A stretch of 23,951 nt of DNA from Gemmatimonadota bacterium (GTDB lineage Bacteria; Gemmatimonadota; Gemmatimonadetes; Gemmatimonadales; GWC2-71-9): assembly GCA_016720805.1 (NCBI GenBank), contig JADKJZ010000013.1, forward strand, positions 1-23,951, in the 5' to 3' direction. The position numbers and the translations under genes are program-made. Each line of letters begins with the position of its first letter. The stretch's first letter is position 1. This document shows, piece after piece, positions 8,292 through 18,328 of this stretch. The notes beneath the pieces were generated by a model that had not been told where the DNA came from, made no database searches, and saw only the letters and a program-made list of their open reading frames with translations.

Positions 8292-10912
8292 CTACTCCCC
8301 TATGGCGATTGATATACGCCACAGCGGGAGGTCCCGCAATGCTGTTGCGCCAGTGTCACCCCTGTGACCTAGTTCGCGATCAGCTTCGAATCCCGGCGCC
8401 TTCTCGATTGGCCGGTACCACCAGCCGACATACGCCTGGATCGCCTTCCGCCGGTCGTCTTCCTTCGAAAGGAAGACCTTCAGGTTGGCCAGGCCGCGGT
8501 GGTGTCGCTGCGAAGGACGCTCACGAAGGCGGCGTACTGGGGCAGTTCGAGGTTCGGGTCGACTTCCGGGTTGCCGCGCGACCGGTCGACCACCCGCTTG
8601 GCGCTGTCGCCCAGGTTGGCACGGGTGAGCACGGCCGCCACGAGGAGGTCGCTCTTGAACCGTTCGAACCGCTGCGGCTTCGGGACGAGGGCGGTGATCG
8701 AATCGGCAAGCTTCCACGCCAGCGCCACGTCGGGCTCCTTCGCGCGCGAGGTCATCAGGTAGAGCTGGCAGCGCGGCGCCTGCGCCGACGCGGGATAGCG
8801 GCGCTGCATCTCGTCGCACCAGCGGTTTGCCTTGGTCCAGTCTTCGAGGTCGTACGACGCGAGGATCAGCCGGTTCAAGACGGTCTGCGCGTTGCTCAGG
8901 GAAGGCGTCGGCGTTCCATGCCTTCTCGGCGGCCCTGATAGATGTCGAGCGGCGGGACTTCCGGGATGTAGTAGTAGAGGTGCGACAGCGATGCCCACGC
9001 CCCGGCCTGATTCGGGTTGAGCTCGGTCGCTTTCTCAAGGTCGGCCCGCGCCGCCAGCTTCAGCGCGTCGATCTTCTCCTTCTCGGCGTCGACCTTCAGC
9101 AGGTAGCGCCAGTATTGCAGGTTCCCGCGCAACTCAAGCGCATTGGGGGCCTGCGGCTGCAGCGCCAGTGCCCGGTTGGTGTGCGCCAGCCCGGCGTCGA
9201 TCGGCGCCTTGGCGTCGAGCGGATCCTGGTTGCGGCGCGATGTCTCGTAGGCCAGGCGCGCCCGGCCGATGATCGGGTCGGGCCACTTCGGTCGAGCGCG
9301 TCTCGGCCTGCGCGAGCAAGTGTCAGCCTGGGCGCGGATGAGGCGCACTGTCACCCTTCGCGGCGGCTGCCAGCTTCCGCAGCCGCTCGGCGCTGGACCA
9401 ACAACCACGCGTCGTTGTTCGACGTTGCCTTGCGCTGCTGTTTCATCAGCACTTCGCTGCCGATTTTTTGCTGGATGAGGGTGGCGACCTCGCGCGCGGT
9501 GGAATCGCGCGCGGCGGCGAAGTTGCGACTGTCGACCGAGAAGCTCTTCCGATCGCCGAAGTCAGCGCCCGAGTTGCCATCGATCAGCCGGATCGAGACC
9601 TTGATCTTGTCGCCCTGCTGTTCGAGCGTCCCCTTGACCAATGTGCCGGCGTTGAGCGCCTTGCCGATATCCTCGACCGCGATCGAGTCGTTGCCGCGAT
9701 ACTGCCCGACACCGCCCGCCGAGATGACGGCGATGCTCGGGACGGTGTTGAGGTTCTCGATCAGCGCTTCGGTCAGCCCATCGGCGAGTGCCGAGAGGGA
9801 GTCACCGGGGCTGATGCTCTGGAAGTACAGCACGGCGATCCGCTTCGCCGGCAATCCGGTGCCATCAGCCATCGCCGCAGGCCGGTTGCCGCCCGCACTC
9901 ATCTTGTAGGCCCCGAAGCCAGCGGCGGCGACCACAAAGAGCGCGGCGGCGAGCACTGCCGGCCGCTTCCAGAGCGGCACCGGCATCGGCGCGGCGACGC
10001 CAAACGCGCTGGTCATCCCGCTGTTGGTACGGCGCGCCGTCGTGTGCCGCATCGTCATCATGCGAGTGGACGTCGCCCCGGCCGCCATCGGCGCGGCGAC
10101 CAGCATCTCGGCGAACGCCGCCGCGCTCTGCGGCCGGTCGGCCGGCGACTTCCCCAGCGCGCAGAAGATCGCGTACTCGACTTCCTCCGGCACCGACTGA
10201 CGGATGATCCGGAGCGACGGGACCTGCTCCATCACATGCTTGGCGAGGATCGCCGAGGCATTCTTCCCGCTGAAGGGCGGCTCACCCGCGAGCATCTCGA
10301 ACAGCATGCAACCCAGAGAGTAGATGTCGGCGGTGACGCCGACCTTCTCGCCCATCCCCTGTTCGGGTGCCATGTAGGTCGGCGTGCCGAGGGCCATGCC
10401 AGTCTGCGTCAGCTGCTGGGCGCCATCCTCGACCGCGCGCGCGATCCCGAAGTCGGCCACCAGCGCGTGGCCACCGCTGAGAGGACGTTCTCCGGCTTGA
10501 TGTCGCGGTGGATGACCTGTTGCTTGTGGGCGTACTCGAGGCGTCGGCCACTTCGAGCGTGATCTGCAGCGCATCCTCGACGGAAGCTGGCCTTCGCGGT
10601 CGAGGCGGTCGCGGAGCGACTCCCTCGACGAACGGCATCACGTAGTAGAGCAGGCCCAGTCGGAGACCCCGAGTCGTACATCCCGAGGATGCGGGTGCTG
10701 CAGCCGCCCGGCGACCCGGATCTCGCGCTCGAAGCGCTCGCCGCCGATCGAGGCGGAAAGGTCCGGGTGGAGCACCTTCACGGCCACCTTGCGTTCGTGC
10801 TTCGTGTCGCGGGCCAGGAAGACCGTGGCCAGCCCCCACTTGCCAAGCTCCCGCTCGAACGCATAGCGATCGGCGAGGTGGGTCTGCAGTCGTTCGAGGT
10901 GGTATCGGCCAA
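8292..10912 (-). CDS. Ser/Thr protein kinase with TolB-like and TPR regions, frameshifted
   Basis: This is a membrane-bound PASTA-less bacterial Ser/Thr kinase. The kinase domain (about 10890-10080) shows a glycine-rich loop ('ELGKWGLATVFLAR'), lysine in 'VAVKVLHP', 'VIHRDIKPENV', 'VADFGIARA' and 'YMAPEQG'. A single TM helix ('AVLAAALFVVAAAGFGAY') follows, then a TolB-like domain ('IAVLYFQSISPGDSLSALAD', 'LNAGTLVKGTLEQQGDKI'). The rest down to about 8400 is helical TPR-like repeats ('LRGNLQYWRYLLK', 'NPNQAGAWASLSHLYYY'). Frames change near 10690-10490 (several), about 9330, 8930 and 8495. A TTG at 10912, preceded by GAGG (10924-10921), is the best start if one base is missing near 10890. The stop at 8292 is in frame, but a one-base shift near 8395 would end it at 8369. 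Signal and substrate are unknown. Confidence 0.85.
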
Positions 10913-11084
10913 GCTGGAGGCCTCGGGCCGGAGAGGGTTGAGAGCTAAAGGATAAGTCCGGCTCCGAAGAACGCGCCAGCGGTGGCGGGGCGAATCCGCC
11001 GTCGAGGCTCGATTCCTGGTACCCCGCTTAGTTTTCCCCTGCGGCCACTTTGCCGTCCTTCGTCCCCGGCACGAGTGAGCCCGA

Positions 11085-11370
11085 ATGAGCGCCTACAAGA
11101 CCCTGCAGCGTCGCCTGACCCACGGTGGCCGCGAGTATCACTTCGTCACCTGCGAGGGGCAGCGGGCCAATCCGTCGCGTGCACCCCGAGGTCCCGCCGA
11201 CCTGGGCGCTGATGGCGGCCGGCAAGCGGTGGACGGTGATGCCGGAACTGGCCGATCAGGACGAGGCCGAGATCGATCGCCAGCTGCTGGCGTGGCTGGG
11301 TGAGCACATGGGGAGCGAGCCGGGGATCATCGCCGATCGGGGCGATCCCGCCAGCGGTCGGAAGGGCTAG
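11085..11370 (+). CDS. Small soluble hypothetical protein, one frameshift
   Basis: A protein of about 94 residues starts at ATG 11085 ('MSAYKTLQRRLTHGGREYHF'). It continues in a second frame from about 11160 with 'HPEVPPTWALMAAGKRWTVMP', then 'QDEAEIDRQLLAWL', and ends at TAG 11370. The two halves read as one sequence if a single base is added or lost near 11160, so the break is probably an error. It has no signal peptide, membrane helix or catalytic motif that I recognise. It meets the DUF4405 gene tail-to-tail with only three bases between stop codons. Function unknown. Confidence 0.55.
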
Positions 11371-11373
11371 TCC

Positions 11374-12141
11374 TCAGTCGAGCTTGAGCTTCAGTACCCG
11401 GCGCCCAACCACCGCGACGCCCAGCACGAAGACCGACTCCAGAAGAAAGCGGGGGCCACCGTCCGGAAGATTCGGGCGATCGGTCCCCGGTCGCATTTTC
11501 ATGATGTCCGGCGGCGGTCCGCGCCGTTCCGTCTGCCCGTCGGCCGTGCGGAGCTCCATTTCGCCGCCCTCTTCCGGCATCACCTGCCCGCCGCCCCAGA
11601 CCACCACCGCCAGCACCGCCGACACCACGGTGATCCAGAAGATCCGCGGGACGGGGCGCACCAGGAGCGGCTCGCCCTGGCTGGACGACTCGCCCGCCTG
11701 CCGCGCTCGCAGGGCGCGCCGCACCCCGTTGCTGATCAGGTCCCAATTGAGCGCCACGTGCAGCCCCAGGATGATCAGCGTGACCGTCGAGGACGACTCA
11801 TGCAGCTCGTGCCACATCCCGTAGCGCGCATTGGTCAGATGATTCCCGAAGATCGATTTCGACATGTAGAAGCCGGACGCCAGCGCCACGCCCATGGCCA
11901 GGAAGAGCGCCACGTTGAGCAGCAGGGAGAGCGATGGCCGGGGCCTCCCCGCAGGGAGGAGTTTGGCCAATCGGGTCAGCGCCCACTCCCAGTGGATCAC
12001 CAGATGCAGCACGATGGTCGCCAGCAACGCCACCGCCAACCACTCGTGGATGGGCACGCCGGTCAATCGCCACGCCATCAGGGCGATGAACGCGACGAGC
12101 ATGAGTGCGTCGAGGATCAATGAGGTGGTCCGGCGGGTCAT
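11374..12141 (-). CDS. DUF4405/cytochrome-b561-like membrane protein
   Basis: This is a 255-residue membrane protein from ATG 12141. It has four or more hydrophobic helices, with histidines H32 ('VPIHEWLAVALL'), H46 and H50 ('IVLHLVIHWEWAL'), H111/H114 ('MWHELHESSSTV') and H128 ('ILGLHVALNW'). Two His-bearing helix pairs match DUF4405, a family of b-type haem membrane proteins, so I infer haem binding and electron transfer. A separate C-terminal helix (about 168-185) is followed by a Pro/Arg-rich loop and a last hydrophobic segment. The ATG overlaps the stop of the carbonic anhydrase gene (ATGA). In the raw sequence both genes appear as one 437-residue frame because of one extra base in the anhydrase tail, so they should be read as two genes. 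Confidence 0.8.
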   Translation of the reverse strand: MTRRTTSLILDALMLVAFIALMAWRLTGVPIHEWLAVALLATIVLHLVIHWEWALTRLAKLLPAGRPRPSLSLLLNVALFLAMGVALASGFYMSKSIFGNHLTNARYGMWHELHESSSTVTLIILGLHVALNWDLISNGVRRALRARQAGESSSQGEPLLVRPVPRIFWITVVSAVLAVVVWGGGQVMPEEGGEMELRTADGQTERRGPPPDIMKMRPGTDRPNLPDGGPRFLLESVFVLGVAVVGRRVLKLKLD

Positions 12142-12764
12142 GCCGGCACCCCATCGAAAAAGGTGACCACCCCGGTCTCCAGCGAGATACTCGGCGCCCA
12201 CCACCAGCAGGCCATCCTCTCGAATCAACTGTTCCAGGATCTCGAGCCGTGTCGCAGATGGTTGGCGGAGGCGCGGATGTTGGGCCCTGACCGCCTCGGC
12301 CACCAGGGCGTCGTGGTCGTGGGCGAGCGGCGTGTCGAGGAGCGACTCGACTGACGGCCGCACCAGGTCGACAATCGCCCGGATGTTGCGCGAGTGGGTC
12401 GAGCTCGGCGAGGGGTGCAGCAGCTCCTCGATGGTGGCCACGATCGCGCCACACTGCGAATGGCCCAGGACGACCACCAGCCGGGTGTGGAACCGTTCGG
12501 CCGCGAATTCCACGCTCCCGACCAGCGAGGGGGCGACGATGTTGCCGGCAACCCGGATGACGAAGAGGTCGCCGAGTCCCTGGTCGAAGACGATCTCGGC
12601 GGGGACGCGGGAGTCGGCGCAGCCGAGAATGATGGCGAAAGGCTCCTGACCTTCCGTCAACTCCGCGCGACGGGCTTGGTGGAGCACCGGCGCGCCACCG
12701 ACGCTGGTGTTGAACGGCGATTGCCGGCCTGGAGTCGGGCGAGGGCTTCGTGGGCAGGGATCAT
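12138..12764 (-). CDS. Beta-class carbonic anhydrase, frameshifted near both ends
   Basis: The corrected protein of about 208 residues interconverts CO2 and bicarbonate. Zinc ligands are C49 (in 'GCADSR', with D51 and R53 as the catalytic dyad), H102 and C105 (in 'GHSQCGA'). 'GDLFVIRVAGNIV' is the usual core strand. The start is ATG 12764 ('MIPAHEALARLQAGNRR'); a T is missing near 12719, so the raw frame breaks right after it. At the other end the family ending 'GVVTFFDGVPA' followed by TGA is reached only if an extra C near 12186 is removed. That stop overlaps the ATG of the next gene. Both breaks look like sequencing errors. No signal peptide, so probably cytoplasmic. Supplying or removing bicarbonate for a carboxylation or pH step is likely, but no partner is visible. 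Confidence 0.88.
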
Positions 12765-12935
12765 GGTGGAAGGGTACTACCGGGCAGGGGGCGCGGTGAG
12801 GGGGGTCATCCGAAGTTAGCCGGAGGGAACGAGAACCGGCCTGATGAGAGTTGGTGCTCGCCAGGCCGATAAAAGTGTCAATTTTTAATACAGTTTGTTG
12901 GTCACCTATTGATCAGCCCTTCGCATCATCGCCCG

Positions 12936-13731
12936 TCACTTCGTCGGGGTCGTCTTCAGGAAGTCGTCGAGCAGCGTACGGTGCGCCAAATACTCGGGAC
13001 GCTTGATCGCGACCTCGGCGTCGAAGTGCTGACGGAAGGCGAGTCGTGCTGCACGCCCGGCCGCGACGTTCCCTTGATAGTCCGCAATGAGTGCGCGGAG
13101 GTAGTCGACGAGGAGGTGATTCTTGGCACTCGCCACGATGGTGTCGACCTGCGCCACCGCACCGGGAAGGTGACCGACCTGCGCGCGCAGCAAGGCGAGG
13201 TGAAAGCGCAGATCGTTGTTTCGGACGGCCGTCGGCAGATTCGTGAACGCCTGCTCCATCATCGGGAAGAATCGCACGACGGTGGCCGTGTCGCCCGACT
13301 GCACCGACGCCTGAATCCGATCGGCCAATCGCAGGAATTGCTCTTCGGGACTGAGTTTCGAGAGATCCGGTGGGGTGCCATCCGATGCCACGGCACCGCT
13401 CGGCGTCGGATCCGCGCCAGCGGTGACGGTCGAACTGGGACGCGAGGCGGCCCCACCCCAACGCTGCAATCGCCGCGACTCCGATCATCGCCGGAATGGT
13501 CCACCCAGGCGTCCGACGCGAGGTGACCACGCTCGGTGTGTCGGCAGCGAACGGTTGCGCGTCACCACCGAAACTCGTCCCACAATTCGCGCAAAACTTC
13601 GTACCCGGCGGCGCCACGATGCCGCATTGCCGACAGGCTGACTCGGCGGTCGCCATGCCGCAGCTCTCGCAGAATTTTCCGTGGACCGATGCGCCGCAGT
13701 GGGGACAGGATGTTGAGGATGAGTGCTGCAA
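12936..13731 (-). CDS. Double zinc-ribbon membrane protein with helical C-terminal domain
   Basis: A protein of about 265 residues starts at TTG 13731 with GGAGG just upstream. The N-terminal 50 residues hold two zinc ribbons: C9/C12/C21/C24 and C33/C36/C47/C50 (CPHCG, CESCG, CRQCG, CANCG). A low-complexity stretch and one TM helix ('WTIPAMIGVAAIAALGWG') follow. The frame breaks near 13455. The C-terminal domain then continues with helical, TPR-like pairs ('LADRIQASVQSGDTATVVRFF', written to 20 here, and 'FHLALLRAQVGHLPGAVAQV') and ends 'DDFLKTTPTK'. The ribbons are predicted cytoplasmic and the helical part on the other side of the membrane. Such proteins are often scaffolds or sensors, but no function can be assigned. 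It stands alone between two divergent regions. Confidence 0.75.
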
Positions 13732-13735
13732 TGGG

Positions 13736-13740
13736 CCTCC
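13736..13740 (-). promoter_or_regulatory. Shine-Dalgarno GGAGG supporting a TTG start
   Basis: GGAGG on the minus strand lies four bases before TTG 13731. It is the main reason for choosing this unusual start for the zinc-ribbon gene; no ATG in the same frame lies nearby upstream, and the Cys motifs begin eight residues later. Confidence 0.5.
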
Positions 13741-13965
13741 GCCGCATCAAGTGATTGGCTTGAATCATTCAAGGGGCAGGCTGAGATTCGGCCCGCAATC
13801 TGCAATACGTACAAGTGTACAAAGAATGCACCCGATTCCGATACTGCCGGGTTGTGAGATCCGTATCCGACCGGATAGGATGTCCCCGCGGAACCACTTG
13901 CCGATTCGCTGCACGACTTGAGGGAAGGCTGACCGAACCTGCGCGCCAACTGCACCGCCTACGAG

Positions 13966-14947
13966 ATGCCCCGCCAGCCTGAACTGGTCCGGGCGCCTCA
14001 AGTATCGACGGCGGTCGATGCTGCACCCAGCACCGCGGTTCGGCCGACGCCAAAGCAGTCAGCCGCCGACGCCGCCCGCCGGGGTCGTTGGAAGATCTGG
14101 GGGTGGACCTTCGGGGTGGCGTTGCCGTTGGCTGCCGTCAACCTGATCGGCGCCCCGTACTATCTGGAGCCGATGGCCCTCCGGGTTCGCCACCCTTGGC
14201 ATGCCATGCTCCGTCCGTCGGGGACCGTCGGCCTGACCGCCGGGATCATCGCCGTCGCGATCTTCATCTTCCTCTGGCTCTACCCGCTCCGGAAAGTACA
14301 AGCGCCTCGCCTTCCTCGGCTCGCTCGGCAAATGGATGGACGTGCACGTCGCCACGGCGCTGGCGATGCCCCTCCTGCTGGCGATTCACGCGACCTGGCG
14401 CGCCGATGGCGTGATCGGTCTCGGCCCTGCTCTCGATGATGGTCGTGATCGCCAGCGGCGTGATCGGCCGGTACCTCTACGTCCGGATTCCACGCGCTCG
14501 CAACGGCGTCGAGTTGACGCGTGAAGAAGTTGCCGGTCGGCGCCGCGAGTTGATCGGTGAGCTGGCCGAGACAACCGGACTCGGCGTCGACGTGGTCGAA
14601 CGCACCCTCGCGGTCGGGGCGCCGGTGGAGGGTTGAGCAGAGCCTCGGCAAGATCTTCCTGCGGTTGCTGGCCGACGATCTCACGCGGTGGCGTCGCACC
14701 GCGGACTTGCAGCGCCGGTGGGCGGGAGTCGCGCCGGCCGGGCGGCCGCTGAGCAAGGCTGCCCTCGGCGAGGCGGTGCGTCTGGCCTCGCAAGAGATGT
14801 CGCTTGAGCAGCAGTCGCGCATGCTCGAGGCCACCCATCGGGTCTTCGGGTTCTGGCGTGGCCCACCGTCCCTTCGCGGTGACGGCGATGGTTGCGGTCA
14901 TCATCCACATCGTGGTCGTCCTCGCCGTCGGCGTGGTGCGGTACTAG
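13966..14947 (+). CDS. Cytochrome-b-like inner-membrane protein, first gene of the conduit, frameshifted
   Basis: A protein of about 325 residues is recovered through breaks near 14305, 14425, 14637 and 14865. A cytoplasmic N-terminus of about 40 residues is followed by membrane helices: 'WGWTFGVALPLAAVNLIGA', 'VGLTAGIIAVAIFIFLWLYP', 'MDVHVATALAMPLLLAIHA' and 'SMMVVIASGVIGRYLYVRIP'. H in 'VRHPWHAML', 'MDVHVATAL' and 'LAIHATWRA' are possible haem b ligands. A soluble helical part ('LTREEVAGRRRELIGELA', 'LGKIFLRLLADDLTRWRR') precedes a last TM helix ('MVAVIIHIVVVLAVGVVRY') that ends at TAG 14947. The next gene starts nine bases later. This matches membrane proteins that sit next to ferredoxin/FAD and multihaem cytochrome genes. 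I infer it passes electrons through the membrane toward the cytochromes. Confidence 0.7.
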
Positions 14948-14956
14948 GCCGCGACC

Positions 14957-16317
14957 ATGGAATCCCCCGCCACCCTCCTCGCCTTCGTGCTGATCACCGG
15001 GCTCGCCATCCGCATGCAACGGCGCTCCACGTCGGGGCGATGCGGTGCCGTCAATGCGGTGCACCGCAGCAGGCCTACGAATTGGTGTCGGCACCGGTCG
15101 TCGAGGGGGAGCTTGCGGCCGGGAGCGGTGAGCCGAAGGCGATGGTCCGTGCCGATGTCTGCGTCGGCTGCGGCACCTGCGTGGACGCCTGCCCGGAGCC
15201 GGGCGCGATCACCATGCACAGAAGCTCGCGGTGGTGGATGACGCCCTCTGCAAGGGCCACGGCGAATGCGTGGCGGCCTGCCCGGTCGGCGGCATCCTGG
15301 TGACGACGGGCGCGGCGGTGAACCGGTCTCGTCCCATTGGTCAATGCCAATTTCGAGGAGCAACCTCCCGGGCTCTACATCGTCCGGCGAGCTCGGCGGG
15401 CGCGGGCTGATCAAGAACGCGGTGAATGAGGGGCGCCTGGCGGTCGAGCACATCGCCGCGACGCTGACCCCGGCCACCGCCGACGAGCGCGACGCGGTCG
15501 ACGTGCTGATCGTCGGCAGCGGTCCGGCCGGCCTGAGCGCCGGCGTCGAGGCGATCCGCAACGGTCTCAAGTACGTGATGGTCGAGCAGGGGGAGCTCTC
15601 GGAAAGCGTGCGCAAGTATCCGCGCCACAAGCTGCTGCTGGCGGAACCGATTCAAATGCCGCTCTACGGCAACCTCTGGGTGGCGGACACCTCCAAGGAG
15701 GCGCTGCTCCGCGCGTGGGAGAGCATTGTCGACAGTAGCGGGCTCCAGGTCCGGACCGGCGAGCGCGTCCTCAAGGTCACGTCCGAGGGGACGCTCTTCA
15801 GGTCGAGACGTCGGCCGGCCGCTATCGGACGCGCCGCGTGGTGCTCGCGATGGGGCGCCGCGGCTCACCGCGGAAGCTCGGCGTGGTCGGCGAAGAGCTG
15901 AACAAGGTCGTCTACGAGATCGTCGAGATGGAGCAGTTCACCGGGCGTCGAGTGCTCGTGGTCGGCGGCGGCGACAGTGCGATCGAATCGGCGGTCGGCC
16001 TCGGGAACCAGGATGGCACCACGGTGCATCTCTCCTACCGTGGCGAATCGTTCCCGCGGATCAAGCCGCGGAATCAGGAGAAGCTCGATCGGGCGGTGGC
16101 GGCCGGGCGAATCACCTTGCTGCTGCAGACGCAGCTGCGCGAGGTGCGCGCCGACGTGGCGGTCCTCGAGGGGCCGTCCAGGGCGATGATCCTCCCGAAC
16201 GACGATGTGGTGATCCGGATCGGTGGCGATGCGCCGTTCGCATTCCTCGAACAGATCGGCGTGCGCATCGTGCAGAAGGACGTGCCGATTCCTCGTGACG
16301 TCGAGAAGGTAGGCTGA
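14957..16317 (+). CDS. Membrane-anchored ferredoxin/FAD-NAD(P) oxidoreductase, frameshifted
   Basis: A protein of about 450 residues. An N-terminal helix ('SPATLLAFVLITGLAIRM') anchors it. Two Fe-S motifs follow: 'CVGCGTCVDACP' is a full CxxCxxCxxxCP, and 'CKGHGECVAACP' has His where the second Cys is expected. From about 15400 a thioredoxin-reductase-like two-dinucleotide fold is seen: 'VDVLIVGSGPAGLSAGVEA' is the FAD GxGxxG fold, and 'RRVLVVGGGDSAIESAVGL' is the NAD(P) fold. The usual CxxC redox pair of thioredoxin reductase is not visible in between, so it is not expected to reduce thioredoxin. Frame breaks lie near 15030, 15220, 15325 and 15800. TGA 16317 abuts the next TTG start with no gap. 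I infer it oxidises NAD(P)H (or works in reverse) and exchanges electrons with the upstream membrane cytochrome b. Confidence 0.85.
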
Positions 16318-18328
16318 TTGCGCTGGCTTCGGTGGCTCGGGCTGGTGGTCCTGGTGCTGCCGGGCCGAGTGGAGGCGCAGATCTCACCGGGTCCGCTCGC
16401 GAAGGCGCACCCAGGCGCTTGAAGGGCGACCAAGTGCTCGCAGTGCCATGGCCCCTCGAAGGGACGCGATGCCACGACTCTGTCTGAGTTGCCACAAGGA
16501 AGTGACGCTGCTGGTGTCGCGGGGACGCAGGTACCACGCCCGCGAGGCGAAGACGTCGGGGAAGAGCTGCGCCTCGTGCCATCCGGACCATGCCGGTCGC
16601 CCAGATTCGCGATGATCGCCCTGGCCGGCGGGCGGCCGCGACCGCTTCGATCATCGCGGCGCGGGGTAGGTGCTGGAGGAAGCATGCACCGCTCGCCTGC
16701 GCCAAGTGCCACGTGGCGAACTACCGGACCGACCGGCGGCGCTCATCTCGCCCCCGCAAGGAGATCCCCGAGGTGGATGGGACTGGAGACAGCCTGCGCG
16801 TCGTGCCACGCCACGGACGACCCGCACCAGAAGTCGCTGGGCCCGAAGTGCGAAATGTCACACGGCGGATGCATGGGATCCGGCCCCGAAATTCGATCAC
16901 ATGAATTCCGATATCGTTTGACCCGGGCCCATGGGCAGGTGACCTGCAACGCCTGCCCCGCGCCGCCGACACTCCGTATTACACCGGATGCCACTGGGAA
17001 GCGGAACCCCTGTACCGCCGCCCCCTGCCCGTACGCCGGATGCTCGAGTTGCCCGCCGACCCTCACAAGGGGCGGCTGTCGTCAAAGTGCAGTGATTGTC
17101 ACGTTACCCAGGGTTTGATGTGCTGGATCGTCGCGGCTTCAACCACTCGCTGACTCGCTACCCGCTCCTTGGCAAGCATCGCCAGGTGAGCTGCGACGCA
17201 TGTCACCCGGGCGGGACATGGCGAAAGCCACGGCCGGTCTCCACCACCTGTACCGCCTGTCATGCCGACCGGCATGCCGGCGAAACCACGCTGGCAGGCG
17301 CGGTGGTCGACTGCGCCGCCTGCCATCGGGTCGAGGCTTCGCCCCATCGACCTTCACCGTGGCCCAGCACGGCACGGCGCGTTACCCGCTCGGCGGCAAG
17401 CATCGCGTGGTCCCCCCTGCGCCTCCTGCCCACAAGGCGACCAAGGCGCCGGGGTCGGCCAGCGTGACGCACCTGCGAGTCGCCTTCGCCACCTGTACCT
17501 CCTGCCACGTCGATGCGCACGGCGCACAGCTCCCCGGGACGGCGTGCGAGAGCTGCCACAGCGATCTCGGATGGAAGGAGCTCCGGTACGATCGGGCCAC
17601 GCACAGCACGACGACGCTGCCCCTCGAGGGGACGGCACGCGGCGATTGCCTGCGCCGATTGTCACTCGGCGTCCCGCAGCAGGTTGCCGGCCCTCGCGAA
17701 GACGACGGCGCTCAGGACCGCGGGCCTCCAGTTCAAGCTGAAGGAGACGCGGTGTGCGGCGTGCCACGCCGATCCGCACGCCATCGCGGGCGAGACGCGC
17801 CGTCGCGACACGACCCTCACGTGTGGCGACTGCCACTCGGCGACGGCGTTCCGTCCGTCGACGATCGGGATGGAATCGCATGCGCGGTTCTCGTTTGCCC
17901 TCGAAGGCGCCCATCGCGCGGTCCCCTGTCGCGGGTGCCATAGTGGACTGCCGGCGTCGAGCGGGATTGCGACGGGTCGGGCATCGCTCGTCAGGGCGTC
18001 CAGCACGATGGCCCGGGTGGCGCTGGGCGTGCCAAGGGCACCACTTGCGCCAGCTGCCATCAGACGCCGCACGGAACGCAATTCGACGCGCGCCCCGACA
18101 AAGGGCCGGTGCGAGGCGTGCCACACCAGCGATCGCTTTGTCGGGGCGCTCCGCTTCGATCATGAACGGCAATCAGCGTTTTTCGCTCACGGGGCGCATG
18201 CCGCAGTTCCCTGCGCCAAGTGTCATCGCACCGAGCAGGTCGGGTGGAACCGCACGGGTGATCTACCGCCCCGTCGCCACGAGCTGCGAGAGTTGTCACA
18301 AGGCCAAGCCGGCCGGAGGGTGCAATGA
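16318..18328 (+). CDS. Periplasmic multihaem c-type cytochrome, about 23 haem sites, frameshifted
   Basis: TTG 16318 directly follows the upstream stop and opens a signal peptide (MRWLRWLGLVVLVLPGRVEA, cut before Q). Across the three frames I count about 19 intact CxxCH haem sites and about four more broken by one base. Examples are CSQCH, CLSCH, CASCH and CAKCH early, and CEACH, CAKCH and CESCH near the end. The sites come in pairs with the pattern 'L-x-G-x-H-x-x-V-x-C-x-x-CH'; the extra His before each pair is a likely sixth ligand. This is a cytochrome c3/doubled-CXXCH type protein, so it needs haem export and c-type maturation in the periplasm. The end is set by TGA 18326-18328, which overlaps the ATG of the next cytochrome. 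It sits between the oxidoreductase and the giant cytochrome, so I infer it is the periplasmic link. Confidence 0.85.

Noticed and set aside
12866..12905. AT-rich patch with TTGACA (minus strand 12882-12877) as promoter for the carbonic anhydrase
   Set aside because: No acceptable -10 at 16-18 bases; chance match possible.
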